From assembly GCF_046545555.1 (NCBI RefSeq), contig NZ_JBHZTH010000003.1:186001-250000 (forward strand): a DNA stretch of 64,000 nt. The letters run 5' to 3'. The notes beneath the pieces are model-generated. The model saw only the letters and a program-made list of their open reading frames with translations. It made no database searches and was not told the DNA's origin. The DNA is from Winogradskyella sp046545555. GTDB lineage: Bacteria; Bacteroidota; Bacteroidia; Flavobacteriales; Flavobacteriaceae. Shown one piece after another: positions 44,081 through 51,904 of this stretch. Position 1 is the stretch's first letter, and the number at the start of each line of letters is the position of its first letter. The position numbers were made by a program, and so were the translations under genes.

Positions 44081-46087
44081 ATGCGATTTAAAATTGAATC
44101 AGAATTTAAGCCTACCGGAGACCAACCACAAGCTATAAAACAATTGTCTGCTGGCATTGAAGGCAAAGAGAAATATCAAACCTTATTAGGTGTTACAGGT
44201 TCTGGTAAGACCTTTACAGTAGCCAACGTCATTGAAGAAGTACAACGCCCTACTTTAGTTTTAGCCCACAACAAAACATTGGCTGCGCAGCTATACTCTG
44301 AATTCAAACAATTTTTCCCCGAAAATGCTGTAGAGTATTTTGTATCGTACTACGATTATTACCAACCCGAAGCTTATATACCTGTTTCTGGTGTTTATAT
44401 AGAAAAAGATTTATCTATAAATGAAGAAATTGAGAAGATGCGTTTGAGTACAACTTCTTCCCTACTCTCTGGACGTCGGGATGTAATTGTAATTGCTTCA
44501 GTTTCTTGTTTGTATGGTATTGGAAACCCGATAGAATTTCAAAAAAATGTTATTTCTATTGAACGCGAACAAGTTATATCACGGACCGCATTATTACACA
44601 AGTTGGTACAAAGTTTATACTCGCGTACAGAAGCAGAATTTAAAAACGGAAACTTTAGGATAAAAGGAGATACGGTAGATGTATTTCCTGGGTATTCTGA
44701 CAATGCGTTCAGAATTCACTTTTTCGGAGATGAGATTGAAGAAATTGAAGCGTTTGATGCAAGAACAAATGAAATTATAGAACGTTATGACCGCTTAAAT
44801 ATTTATCCTGCAAATATGTTTGTTACCTCACCAGATGTATTGAATGGTGCTATAAAAGATATTCAAGATGATTTAGTCTTACAGCACGATTATTTTAAAG
44901 ATATTGGCAAACATCTTGAAGCAAAACGTCTTAAAGAACGCACGGAATTTGATCTAGAAATGATAAGAGAACTCGGTTACTGTTCTGGTATTGAAAACTA
45001 TTCTAGATATCTAGATGGTAGAGCGCCAGGAACTCGACCATTTTGTTTACTCGATTATTTCCCCGATGATTATTTAATGGTTGTTGACGAAAGTCATGTT
45101 ACTATTTCACAAGTTCATGCCATGTATGGTGGTGATAGAAGTCGTAAAGTAAATCTAGTAGACTATGGTTTCCGTTTGCCAGCTGCTATGGACAACAGAC
45201 CTTTAAAATTTGAAGAATTTGAAGCCCTGCAAAATCAAGTGATATATGTATCTGCGACTCCAGCAGATTACGAAATGCAAAAAACAGATGGTGTTTATTT
45301 AGAACAGGTTATTAGGCCTACAGGATTACTAGATCCTATTATTGAAGTAAGACCAAGTCTTAATCAGATTGATGATTTAATTGAGGAAATACAAGATCGT
45401 GTAGAAAAAGATGAGCGTACGTTAGTGACAACCTTAACAAAACGAATGGCTGAAGAATTGGTGAAATATTTATCTAGAATTTCTATACGATGCCGTTACA
45501 TACATAGTGATGTTGATACACTAGAGCGCGTTGAGATTATGCAAGATTTACGAAAAGGTATTTTCGATGTTTTAGTTGGTGTAAATCTACTTCGTGAAGG
45601 TTTAGATTTACCTGAAGTATCATTAGTTGCCATTTTAGATGCTGATAAAGAAGGTTTTTTACGTTCTAATCGCTCTTTAACACAAACGGTTGGTAGAGCG
45701 GCTAGAAATCTTAATGGTAAAGCCATTATGTATGCAGATAAGATTACGAAAAGCATGCAAAAAACTATTGATGAAACTGAGTATCGTCGCGAAAAACAAA
45801 TTGCTTATAATACAAAACACAAGCTAGTACCTAAAGCTCTAAATAAAAGTTTAGATAGTGTTTTAGCCAAAAACTCAGTAAGTACGTATAGAACAGAATT
45901 GGATGCGAAAATAGCAGCAGAACCAGAAAGTGAATATCTAACAAAAGGTGAGTTAGAAAAGAAAATACGTGAAAAACGAAAACAAATGGAACAGGCAGCT
46001 AAAGCTTTAGATTTTATGGAAGCAGCACGTTTTAGAGATGAGATTACATCCTATCAGGGTAAGTTAGAAAAGTTGAAGGCTAAATAA
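44081..46087 (+). CDS. uvrB: Excinuclease ABC subunit UvrB
   Basis: The central protein of nucleotide excision repair: with UvrA it verifies DNA damage and then recruits UvrC. The 668 residues are full length. Visible motifs are Walker A GVTGSGKT (37-44), the damage-inserting hairpin around YYDYYQPEAYIP, the DESH helicase box (VDESHVTISQ), the SATPADYE region, helicase motif VI (QTVGRAARNLNG), and the C-terminal UVR domain (about 625-665) that binds UvrC. The N-terminus MRFKIESEFKPTGDQPQA aligns with other UvrB proteins, which fixes the ATG. No uvrA or uvrC is nearby, as usual. Confidence 0.97.
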   Translation: MRFKIESEFKPTGDQPQAIKQLSAGIEGKEKYQTLLGVTGSGKTFTVANVIEEVQRPTLVLAHNKTLAAQLYSEFKQFFPENAVEYFVSYYDYYQPEAYIPVSGVYIEKDLSINEEIEKMRLSTTSSLLSGRRDVIVIASVSCLYGIGNPIEFQKNVISIEREQVISRTALLHKLVQSLYSRTEAEFKNGNFRIKGDTVDVFPGYSDNAFRIHFFGDEIEEIEAFDARTNEIIERYDRLNIYPANMFVTSPDVLNGAIKDIQDDLVLQHDYFKDIGKHLEAKRLKERTEFDLEMIRELGYCSGIENYSRYLDGRAPGTRPFCLLDYFPDDYLMVVDESHVTISQVHAMYGGDRSRKVNLVDYGFRLPAAMDNRPLKFEEFEALQNQVIYVSATPADYEMQKTDGVYLEQVIRPTGLLDPIIEVRPSLNQIDDLIEEIQDRVEKDERTLVTTLTKRMAEELVKYLSRISIRCRYIHSDVDTLERVEIMQDLRKGIFDVLVGVNLLREGLDLPEVSLVAILDADKEGFLRSNRSLTQTVGRAARNLNGKAIMYADKITKSMQKTIDETEYRREKQIAYNTKHKLVPKALNKSLDSVLAKNSVSTYRTELDAKIAAEPESEYLTKGELEKKIREKRKQMEQAAKALDFMEAARFRDEITSYQGKLEKLKAK

Positions 46088-46170
46088 CAATTTATTATAT
46101 GATTGCCACGTTCTGCGTCCTCGCAATAACATTCTTCTTTCTTACTAAAAACTATTACTGATAATGAATA

Positions 46171-46572
46171 CTAGTTGTATTGCACCTTAAAAATATCAAT
46201 TAAAAAGTCTGGTGGAACTATCTTATTCGGAAAACTGTCCATTAGATCTAATACTCTATTGATAGACTCGTGACTTAAGCCCATTCTTAAACCGAAGTTA
46301 TGAATTTTAACTAGTTGTTTCGGTGCTACTTTATCATCTAAATTCATTAAAAGTACAAGCCTATGAAACTGAACGATACGTTCACTATGTGTTTTTAAAT
46401 GCACATAGGTTACCGGATGTTTAAATAAGTATTCAAAATCTTCTTTTGATATCTCTAATTGTCTAGCGATACTAAATAAGAAGTTATACTCTATAGATTT
46501 TATATTTTCATCTGTTTGAGCGAAAGCAATCATCTCAGATAATAAGCTCAATTTTTCAGCACGATTAATCAT
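46171..46572 (-). CDS. TerB-like helical protein, convergent with uvrB
   Basis: The likely start is the ATG at 46572 (133 residues); an in-frame extension to 46692 adds a low-quality stretch. The protein is all-helical, with AEKLSLLSEMIAFAQTDENIKSIEYNFLFSIARQL, written in part as MIAFAQTDENIKSIEYNFLF, that fits the TerB-type tellurite-resistance/DjlA fold; the second half (LLMNLDDKVAPKQLVKIHNF) looks like a further TerB helix pair. TerB-like genes next to uvrB are, as far as I recall, frequent in flavobacteria, but no functional link is established. No other ter gene is present, so tellurite resistance is not implied. Confidence 0.65.
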   Translation of the reverse strand: MINRAEKLSLLSEMIAFAQTDENIKSIEYNFLFSIARQLEISKEDFEYLFKHPVTYVHLKTHSERIVQFHRLVLLMNLDDKVAPKQLVKIHNFGLRMGLSHESINRVLDLMDSFPNKIVPPDFLIDIFKVQYN

Positions 46573-46890
46573 AGTCTTAGGGATTTTACTCTGATGTAAA
46601 GTTAATGAGTAAGATAATTTTATTGTCGTTGATATAATGTATCTTGTCGAAAAATTAAGTGTACTTTGTCGGAAATATTTAGCTTTTATCAACTCAATTT
46701 TGTTGCTAGATTACTAAGCGAAAATTAGTTTTATTACGTTCATCTATTTTATTTAACAATGAACCTAAAAGTTTTACATTTAATCTGATTTTTTATTTTT
46801 CCATGCTTTTTAAATTGAATTAAATTAGGTTAATTTGGGAATCGTCGGAAAATGATATTCTTAATTTATTATGTTACAAATACAATTCAT
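46573..46890. other. 318-bp divergent intergenic region with three phased TTGTCG repeats
   Basis: No ORF. TTGTCG occurs at 46623-46628, 46644-46649 and 46666-46671, spaced 21 and 22 bp, and GTCGGAAA recurs at 46844-46851 without the spacing. I see no exact TAnnTTTG box on either strand near the two start codons. Confidence 0.5.
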
Positions 46891-47160
46891 ATGACAAACA
46901 ATGATATTTTCAAAAAACTAAGAGTTGCTCATAAACTAAGGGATGACGATATGGTTAAAATCTTAGCTTTAGTAGACTTTAGAATTTCTAAAAGCGAACT
47001 CAATGCCATGTTTAGAAATGAAGATCATCCTAAATATATGCCTTGCGGAGATCAGGTACTTAGAAATTTTTTAAATGGGTTAATTATTCATTTGCGAGGG
47101 CCAATGCCTAAAAAAGCTGAGAAAAAAATCCCTAATAAATCTTCACAAAAAAAAGAGTAA
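46891..47160 (+). CDS. DUF1456 family protein, half the usual length
   Basis: An 89-residue protein starting at the ATG at 46891 (MTNNDIFKKLRVAHKLRDDD). An earlier in-frame ATG at 46852 adds 13 residues without conservation. The segment MTNNDIFKKLRVAHKLRDDD through LRNFLNGLIIHLRG matches one copy of the DUF1456 (YehS) repeat. E. coli YehS is about 156 residues with two copies, so here one copy and a basic tail remain. The stop codon lies inside the terminator stem. Function unknown. Confidence 0.75.
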   Translation: MTNNDIFKKLRVAHKLRDDDMVKILALVDFRISKSELNAMFRNEDHPKYMPCGDQVLRNFLNGLIIHLRGPMPKKAEKKIPNKSSQKKE

Positions 47161-47180
47161 TACGCAGTATTACTCTTTTT
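47151..47180 (+). terminator. Rho-independent terminator overlapping the DUF1456 stop codon
   Basis: A perfect 13-bp stem (AAAAGAGTAATAC and its complement) with a GCA loop and a long T run; the TAA stop (47158-47160) is part of the left arm. Confidence 0.85.
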
Positions 47181-47215
47181 ATTTTTTATTTAAAAAACTT
47201 AAGATGCAAGTTTTC

Positions 47216-47932
47216 TCAATTCTTACTTTTTAAAGACTTTATATATTGAGCTAATACTATGATATCTTTCTCATTCTTAGAACTCAAATCATTAGATTTA
47301 ATATAATTAATAATAGATTTCGCTTGGGTTGGAAAAGTGTTCTTAATCGTTTTTCTATTCGTTGTTAATTGCAGTAACTTATTGTCTTTATCTAACATGT
47401 AATACACGAAACTTTTATCAAAATAAATGGTACCATTTGCTTTTCTTTTATACTTCTTAAGCTCATTTTTTTTAAATCTCTCTCGCTTAAAGACACCAAG
47501 CTCCTTAGAAAAATTGCTAGTAATAAAATAACTCTTATGTATTTTATCATCATTCCCATAATAAGACTTTACTTGATAGACTTTACCGCTCTCAGTAAAT
47601 GTTACTCTTAAATTATTGCGTTTTGCAATTTCATAGATTTTATCGGCATCTTTTACTTCAATAGTATCCTGCATAGGATTATAACGCCCGAATACATTTT
47701 CTAATTCTCCTTCTATAATTACACTAATATTCTGCCACTTAAATTCATCTGATTTTTCAATAGAATAAGTTAAATCGTTATAATTAGTATTTTGCTTATC
47801 ACGTTCAGCATTCATATGTCCAAAAAGATAAATGTTCTCGTTAGAAATTTGAGCATTGCTAAAGTTTAAGAAAGTGAAAGCTAAAAATGTATAAATGAGG
47901 TTTTTCGTGAATAGAGAGTATACTTTTTTCAT
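47216..47932 (-). CDS. Exported hypothetical protein
   Basis: The chosen start is the ATG at 47932 (238 residues), giving signal peptide KKVYSLFTKNLIYTFLAFTF and cleavage after SNA; an ATG three codons upstream is also possible. The mature protein is Lys/Asn-rich with no recognised domain and no lipobox. A central region (about residues 60-150) is mostly strands. It is downstream of sucC on the same strand but separated from it by a terminator, so it should have its own promoter. Function unknown. Confidence 0.65.
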   Translation of the reverse strand: MKKVYSLFTKNLIYTFLAFTFLNFSNAQISNENIYLFGHMNAERDKQNTNYNDLTYSIEKSDEFKWQNISVIIEGELENVFGRYNPMQDTIEVKDADKIYEIAKRNNLRVTFTESGKVYQVKSYYGNDDKIHKSYFITSNFSKELGVFKRERFKKNELKKYKRKANGTIYFDKSFVYYMLDKDNKLLQLTTNRKTIKNTFPTQAKSIINYIKSNDLSSKNEKDIIVLAQYIKSLKSKN

Positions 47933-47986
47933 AAAATTCAAGTTTAACGGTTAGACTTATAGGTAACAAAAATTACACCAAAATAA

Positions 47987-48014
47987 AAAAAGCATCTATA
48001 ATTAGATGCTTTTT
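47987..48014 (-). terminator. Rho-independent terminator of sucC
   Basis: A perfect 12-bp stem AAAAAGCATCTA with its complement around a TAAT loop. On the minus strand it is followed by further Ts. Confidence 0.8.
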
Positions 48015-48033
48015 ATTTATAATGATTTGATTA

Positions 48034-49224
48034 TTAACCTAATACCTCCTGAACTTTATCTGCAGCTTCTTGGAATTCTGTTGCACTCATTACATCCAAA
48101 CCAGAATTATCTATTAATTCTTTAGCAATATCTGCATTGGTACCTTGTAACCTTACAATAATAGGTACAGAAATATTACCCATATTTTTATAAGCATCTA
48201 TTACACCTTGTGCTACACGATCACAACGAACAATACCACCAAATATGTTAATTAAAATAGCTTTAACTGCAGGATCTTTTAGTATGATTTTAAAGGCAGC
48301 CTCAACTCTTGCAGCATCAGCAGTACCTCCAACATCTAAAAAGTTAGCTGGCTCACCACCTGCTTGCTTAATTAAATCCATTGTGGCCATAGCTAAACCA
48401 GCTCCGTTAACCATACAACCTACGTTTCCATCTAAATCTACATAATTTAAGCCTAAAGCACCAGCCTCAACTTCTATTGGATTTTCTTCGCGTAAATCTC
48501 GTAATTCTTTTAAATCTTTATGTCTATATAAGGCATTATCATCTAAGGTTACCTTAGCATCTACTGCCATAATTTTATCATCACTAGTCTTTAATACCGG
48601 ATTAATTTCAAATAAAGAAGCATCTGACTTAACATAAGCAGTATATAAAGCAGAAACAAATTTTGTCATTTCTTTGAAAGCACCACCCGATAAACCTAGG
48701 TTAAAGGCAACGCGACGTGCTTGAAAACCAAGTAATCCAAGTGCAGGATCTATTTCTTCTGTAAAAATTAAATGTGGTGTTTCTTCAGCTACGGTTTCGA
48801 TATCCATACCTCCTTCTGTAGAATACATAATCATATTTTTACCCGTTCCTCTATTTAGTAGAACTGACATATAATACTCTTCTGGTTCATTGTCCCCTGG
48901 ATAATAAACATCTTCAGCTATTAAAACTTGATGCACTCTTTTACCTTCTGCAGAAGTCTGTGGAGTTACTAAATCCATACCAATTATGTTCCCTGCAATT
49001 TCTTCAACTTCTTGAAGATTTTTAGCAAGTTTTACTCCACCGCCTTTTCCGCGTCCACCTGCATGAACCTGAGCTTTTATAACATGCCAACCTGTGCCAG
49101 TTTCTGCTGTCATTTGCTTTGCTGCATCAACAGCATCTTTAGCACTTTGGGCTACAATACCGCGTTGAATACGCACTCCAAAACTACTTAATAATTCTTT
49201 TCCTTGATATTCGTGTAAATTCAT
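48034..49224 (-). CDS. sucC: Succinate-CoA ligase (ADP-forming) subunit beta
   Basis: The beta subunit of the TCA-cycle enzyme that makes ATP or GTP while converting succinyl-CoA to succinate. The 396 residues match the family. The N-terminal ATP-grasp domain starts MNLHEYQGKELLSSFG, with VKAQVHAGGRGKGGGVKLA around the nucleotide site. The C-terminal CoA-ligase domain has LDVGGTADAARVEAAF and NIFGGIVRCDRVAQG, typical of SucC. sucD is not adjacent, so the two subunits are encoded apart here. Confidence 0.96.
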   Translation of the reverse strand: MNLHEYQGKELLSSFGVRIQRGIVAQSAKDAVDAAKQMTAETGTGWHVIKAQVHAGGRGKGGGVKLAKNLQEVEEIAGNIIGMDLVTPQTSAEGKRVHQVLIAEDVYYPGDNEPEEYYMSVLLNRGTGKNMIMYSTEGGMDIETVAEETPHLIFTEEIDPALGLLGFQARRVAFNLGLSGGAFKEMTKFVSALYTAYVKSDASLFEINPVLKTSDDKIMAVDAKVTLDDNALYRHKDLKELRDLREENPIEVEAGALGLNYVDLDGNVGCMVNGAGLAMATMDLIKQAGGEPANFLDVGGTADAARVEAAFKIILKDPAVKAILINIFGGIVRCDRVAQGVIDAYKNMGNISVPIIVRLQGTNADIAKELIDNSGLDVMSATEFQEAADKVQEVLG

Positions 49225-49283
49225 AATAAATATTCAATTTATAGATTCCCAATCATAGGTAATCTCTCAAGTTGATTTCAGCA

Positions 49284-49314
49284 CAAAAATAAGCATAGTA
49301 AAACGTTTCTCAAA
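49284..49314 (-). promoter_or_regulatory. sucC promoter, full Bacteroidetes consensus
   Basis: On the minus strand TTTG (49311-49314) is followed by a 19-bp spacer and TATTTTTG (49284-49291). This is the closest match in the window to the TTTG-N19-TAnnTTTG consensus, with about 55 nt of leader before sucC. Confidence 0.75.
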
Positions 49315-49426
49315 TAAAAATTGTAATGATTAAAATGTAAAAAGAAATAGTATTGTTAAATAATTAACAATATGTTTAAAATATGAAATTTATAATATGT
49401 TTTATTTTATAAAAGGAGAGATAAAA

Positions 49427-49434
49427 TATCTTTG
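49427..49434 (+). promoter_or_regulatory. -7 box of lysA
   Basis: TATCTTTG, 17 bases before the ATG; no clear -33 element. Confidence 0.55.
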
Positions 49435-49451
49435 GATAAAAATAAGTAAGA

Positions 49452-50654
49452 ATGCATAATCAACTTTTAGAAATAGCAAAAGAATACGGAAGCCCTTTAT
49501 ATGTATATGACTCGGAGACTATTATAGGTCAACACCAAAGATTGACAAAGGCTTTTAGTAAAGTTAAAAACTTAAGATTAAATTATGCGGTTAAAGCGCT
49601 TTCTAACATTTCCATTTTAAAACTATTTAATTCTTTGGGTTCTGGTATTGATACAGTTTCCATACAAGAAGTGCAATTAGGATTAAAAGCCGGTTTTAAA
49701 CCAGAAAATATAATCTACACACCAAATGGGGTTTCTCTTGAAGAAATTGAAAAAGTCTCTAAATTAGGTGTACAAATAAATATAGATAATCTTTCAATTC
49801 TAGAACAATTTGGAACTAAACATCCAAACATCCCTGTTTGTATACGCATTAATCCGCATGTTATGGCAGGTGGTAACACTAATATTTCTGTTGGACATAT
49901 TGATAGTAAATTTGGAATTTCTATACATCAAATTCCATTAATACTGCGTACTGTAGAAAACACCAAAATGACAATTAACGGTATTCATATGCATACTGGT
50001 AGTGATATTTTAGATATTGATGTGTTTTTATATGCTAGTGAAATACTATTTGAAACTGCAAAGAATTTTGACAACCTAGATTTTATTGACTTTGGTTCTG
50101 GCTTCAAAGTACCTTATAAAGAGGGTGATATTGAAACTAACATTGAAGAGTTAGGTAAAAAATTATCCAAGCGTTTTAATGAATTTTGTAAAGATTATGG
50201 TAAAGATTTAACCTTAGCTTTTGAACCAGGAAAGTTTTTAGTTAGCGAAGCAGGTGTATTTTTAGCAAAAGTAAATGTGGTAAAGCAAACTACTTCTACC
50301 GTTTTTGCTCAAATTGATTCTGGATTTAATCATCTTATAAGACCAATGCTCTATGGATCACAACACGAAATTATAAATATTTCTAACCCTAAAGGGCGTG
50401 AGCGTTTCTATTCGGTAGTTGGTTACATTTGCGAAACTGATACATTTGCTAATAATAGACGAATTTCTGAAATAAATGAAGGAGATGTTTTGTGTTTTAA
50501 AAATGCTGGCGCTTATTGTTATTCTATGGCTAGCAACTACAACTCAAGGTATAGACCTGCAGAGGTGTTAGTCCATAAAGGAAAAGCACAACTCATAAGA
50601 AAACGAGAAACATTTGATGATATACTGCATAATCAAGTAGAGATTACTTTCTAA
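49452..50654 (+). CDS. lysA: Diaminopimelate decarboxylase
   Basis: Last step of lysine synthesis: decarboxylates meso-diaminopimelate using PLP. The 400 residues have the alanine-racemase-like fold. The PLP lysine is Lys48 in NYAVKAL, with HMHTGSDI and FGSGFKVPY in the barrel, and the second-domain CESDT-like motif CETDTF followed by AGAYCYSMASNYNSR near the C-terminus. It is a single-gene transcript between its own promoter and a terminator. dapD in this window belongs to the same pathway. Confidence 0.95.
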   Translation: MHNQLLEIAKEYGSPLYVYDSETIIGQHQRLTKAFSKVKNLRLNYAVKALSNISILKLFNSLGSGIDTVSIQEVQLGLKAGFKPENIIYTPNGVSLEEIEKVSKLGVQINIDNLSILEQFGTKHPNIPVCIRINPHVMAGGNTNISVGHIDSKFGISIHQIPLILRTVENTKMTINGIHMHTGSDILDIDVFLYASEILFETAKNFDNLDFIDFGSGFKVPYKEGDIETNIEELGKKLSKRFNEFCKDYGKDLTLAFEPGKFLVSEAGVFLAKVNVVKQTTSTVFAQIDSGFNHLIRPMLYGSQHEIINISNPKGRERFYSVVGYICETDTFANNRRISEINEGDVLCFKNAGAYCYSMASNYNSRYRPAEVLVHKGKAQLIRKRETFDDILHNQVEITF

Positions 50655-50657
50655 ATT

Positions 50658-50687
50658 AAAAAAAGCACTATAATTAGTGCTTTTTTT
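50658..50687 (+). terminator. Rho-independent terminator of lysA
   Basis: A 13-bp stem AAAAAAAGCACTA with its complement around a TAAT loop, ending in a T run, 3 bp after the stop codon. Confidence 0.85.
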
Positions 50688-50864
50688 ATATCTTTCTGAA
50701 CCCTAAGTCTTTATTTACCAATCAATAAGGACAGACTGTGAATAAAAATTACCAATTCCTCATAACCGATATGTTTTTTTTAATATATCCGTACTACCTC
50801 CTAATACATAGCGCCTTTACTTATTTCAGTTATTTATTCGACCAAAATAAACACACCAATCCAT

Positions 50865-51902
50865 ATGAAATTAAAGCTATCACTAATTTTGGCCCTGGTA
50901 ATTACATTAGTTGCCACCGTTTTTTGGGAAATTTACTGGAGAAATCAAGGGCGAATACCTAATATCGATGACAATAAAAATCTTTGGGCTAATCAAAGAG
51001 ATAAACTTGATAAGCCTAATGAAAATGATGTGACCTTTATTGGCTCATCTCGAATATTGTATGCGATACAATTGGATATTTGGGAAGAAGAAACGCAGAC
51101 AAAACCTATAATGCTAGCAGCCCAAGGTGGGTCTCCAATACCTGTTTTCAGAGATATTGTTGACAACACGGAATTTAACGGTACCTTAATTGTTGGTATT
51201 ACACCTGCACTTTTTTTTTCAACTTTACACCCTCAAGTAGATTTTATAAAACGCCCTCAGTTTTTAGTTGATTATCATAAAAAAAGAACGTATGCTCAGC
51301 GCATAAATCATGCATTGGCAGTACCACTTCAAAAAAACTTTACCTTTATTAGAGACGGCGATGAAGCTTGGGATTCTGACGTAGACTTAAAAACTCTAAT
51401 TAGTCATATTTATCAAGATGAGAGAGGCGGACCAATTTTTCCACCATTCAATAACTTTGAAGATATAAGTTTAGATAGGCATATGAAAATGCCCAAACTT
51501 GTAGAAACTGATACAGCTTATGCTAATTCAATAAAAAAAGTTTGGACAGCGATATTATCAGGTGATTATCCACCGCCAGATGTTGATGGTACAATTTCTG
51601 CATTTGTAGAATTATCAAAAACATTTAGAGAACGTGGTGGCAATTTAATACTGGTTAGATGTCCTTCTGATGGCTTATTTAGAGAAAGAGAGACTCAAGA
51701 TTTTCCGAGAAAAACATTTTGGGATAGGCTATTAATAGAATCTAATTCAAAAGGGTATCATTATTTAGATTATCAACAATTTCATAATCTATTCTTACCC
51801 GAATGGTCTCATTTAGCAACAAGTGACGCTCAGTTTTTCACTAGAGAACTTATAAAACTAATGAAAGCAGATAATGTAATTTCTAATTCTAAATCTAACT
51901 AG
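50865..51902 (+). CDS. Membrane-anchored SGNH-hydrolase-like protein, partner of an MBOAT acyltransferase
   Basis: A 345-residue protein with an N-terminal signal anchor (LSLILALVITLVATVFWEI). The motif TFIGSSRILYAIQ carries a Ser in the block-I position of SGNH/GDSL enzymes, and the C-terminal LPEWSHLATSDAQFFTREL could hold the His-containing block, as in AlgJ/AlgX/DltD-type periplasmic acyl carriers. It lies 2 bp before an MBOAT gene, the standard pairing, so it probably passes acetyl or acyl groups from the membrane acyltransferase to an envelope polymer. No exact family name can be given. Confidence 0.65.
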   Translation: MKLKLSLILALVITLVATVFWEIYWRNQGRIPNIDDNKNLWANQRDKLDKPNENDVTFIGSSRILYAIQLDIWEEETQTKPIMLAAQGGSPIPVFRDIVDNTEFNGTLIVGITPALFFSTLHPQVDFIKRPQFLVDYHKKRTYAQRINHALAVPLQKNFTFIRDGDEAWDSDVDLKTLISHIYQDERGGPIFPPFNNFEDISLDRHMKMPKLVETDTAYANSIKKVWTAILSGDYPPPDVDGTISAFVELSKTFRERGGNLILVRCPSDGLFRERETQDFPRKTFWDRLLIESNSKGYHYLDYQQFHNLFLPEWSHLATSDAQFFTRELIKLMKADNVISNSKSN

Positions 51903-51904
51903 TC

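Noticed and set aside
46171..46572. Tellurite resistance operon
   Set aside because: Only one TerB-like protein is present and no terC, terD or terZ homologue.
46852..46890. Single TGTTACA at 46872-46878 as a further HTCS site
   Set aside because: There is no second repeat 21 bp away and it lies directly before a start codon, so it is probably chance.
50738..50962. Possible 74-residue ORF with a GTG start before the SGNH-like gene
   Set aside because: It overlaps the SGNH-like start by about 100 bases, is hydrophobic only because the region is AT-rich, and has no promoter or family match.
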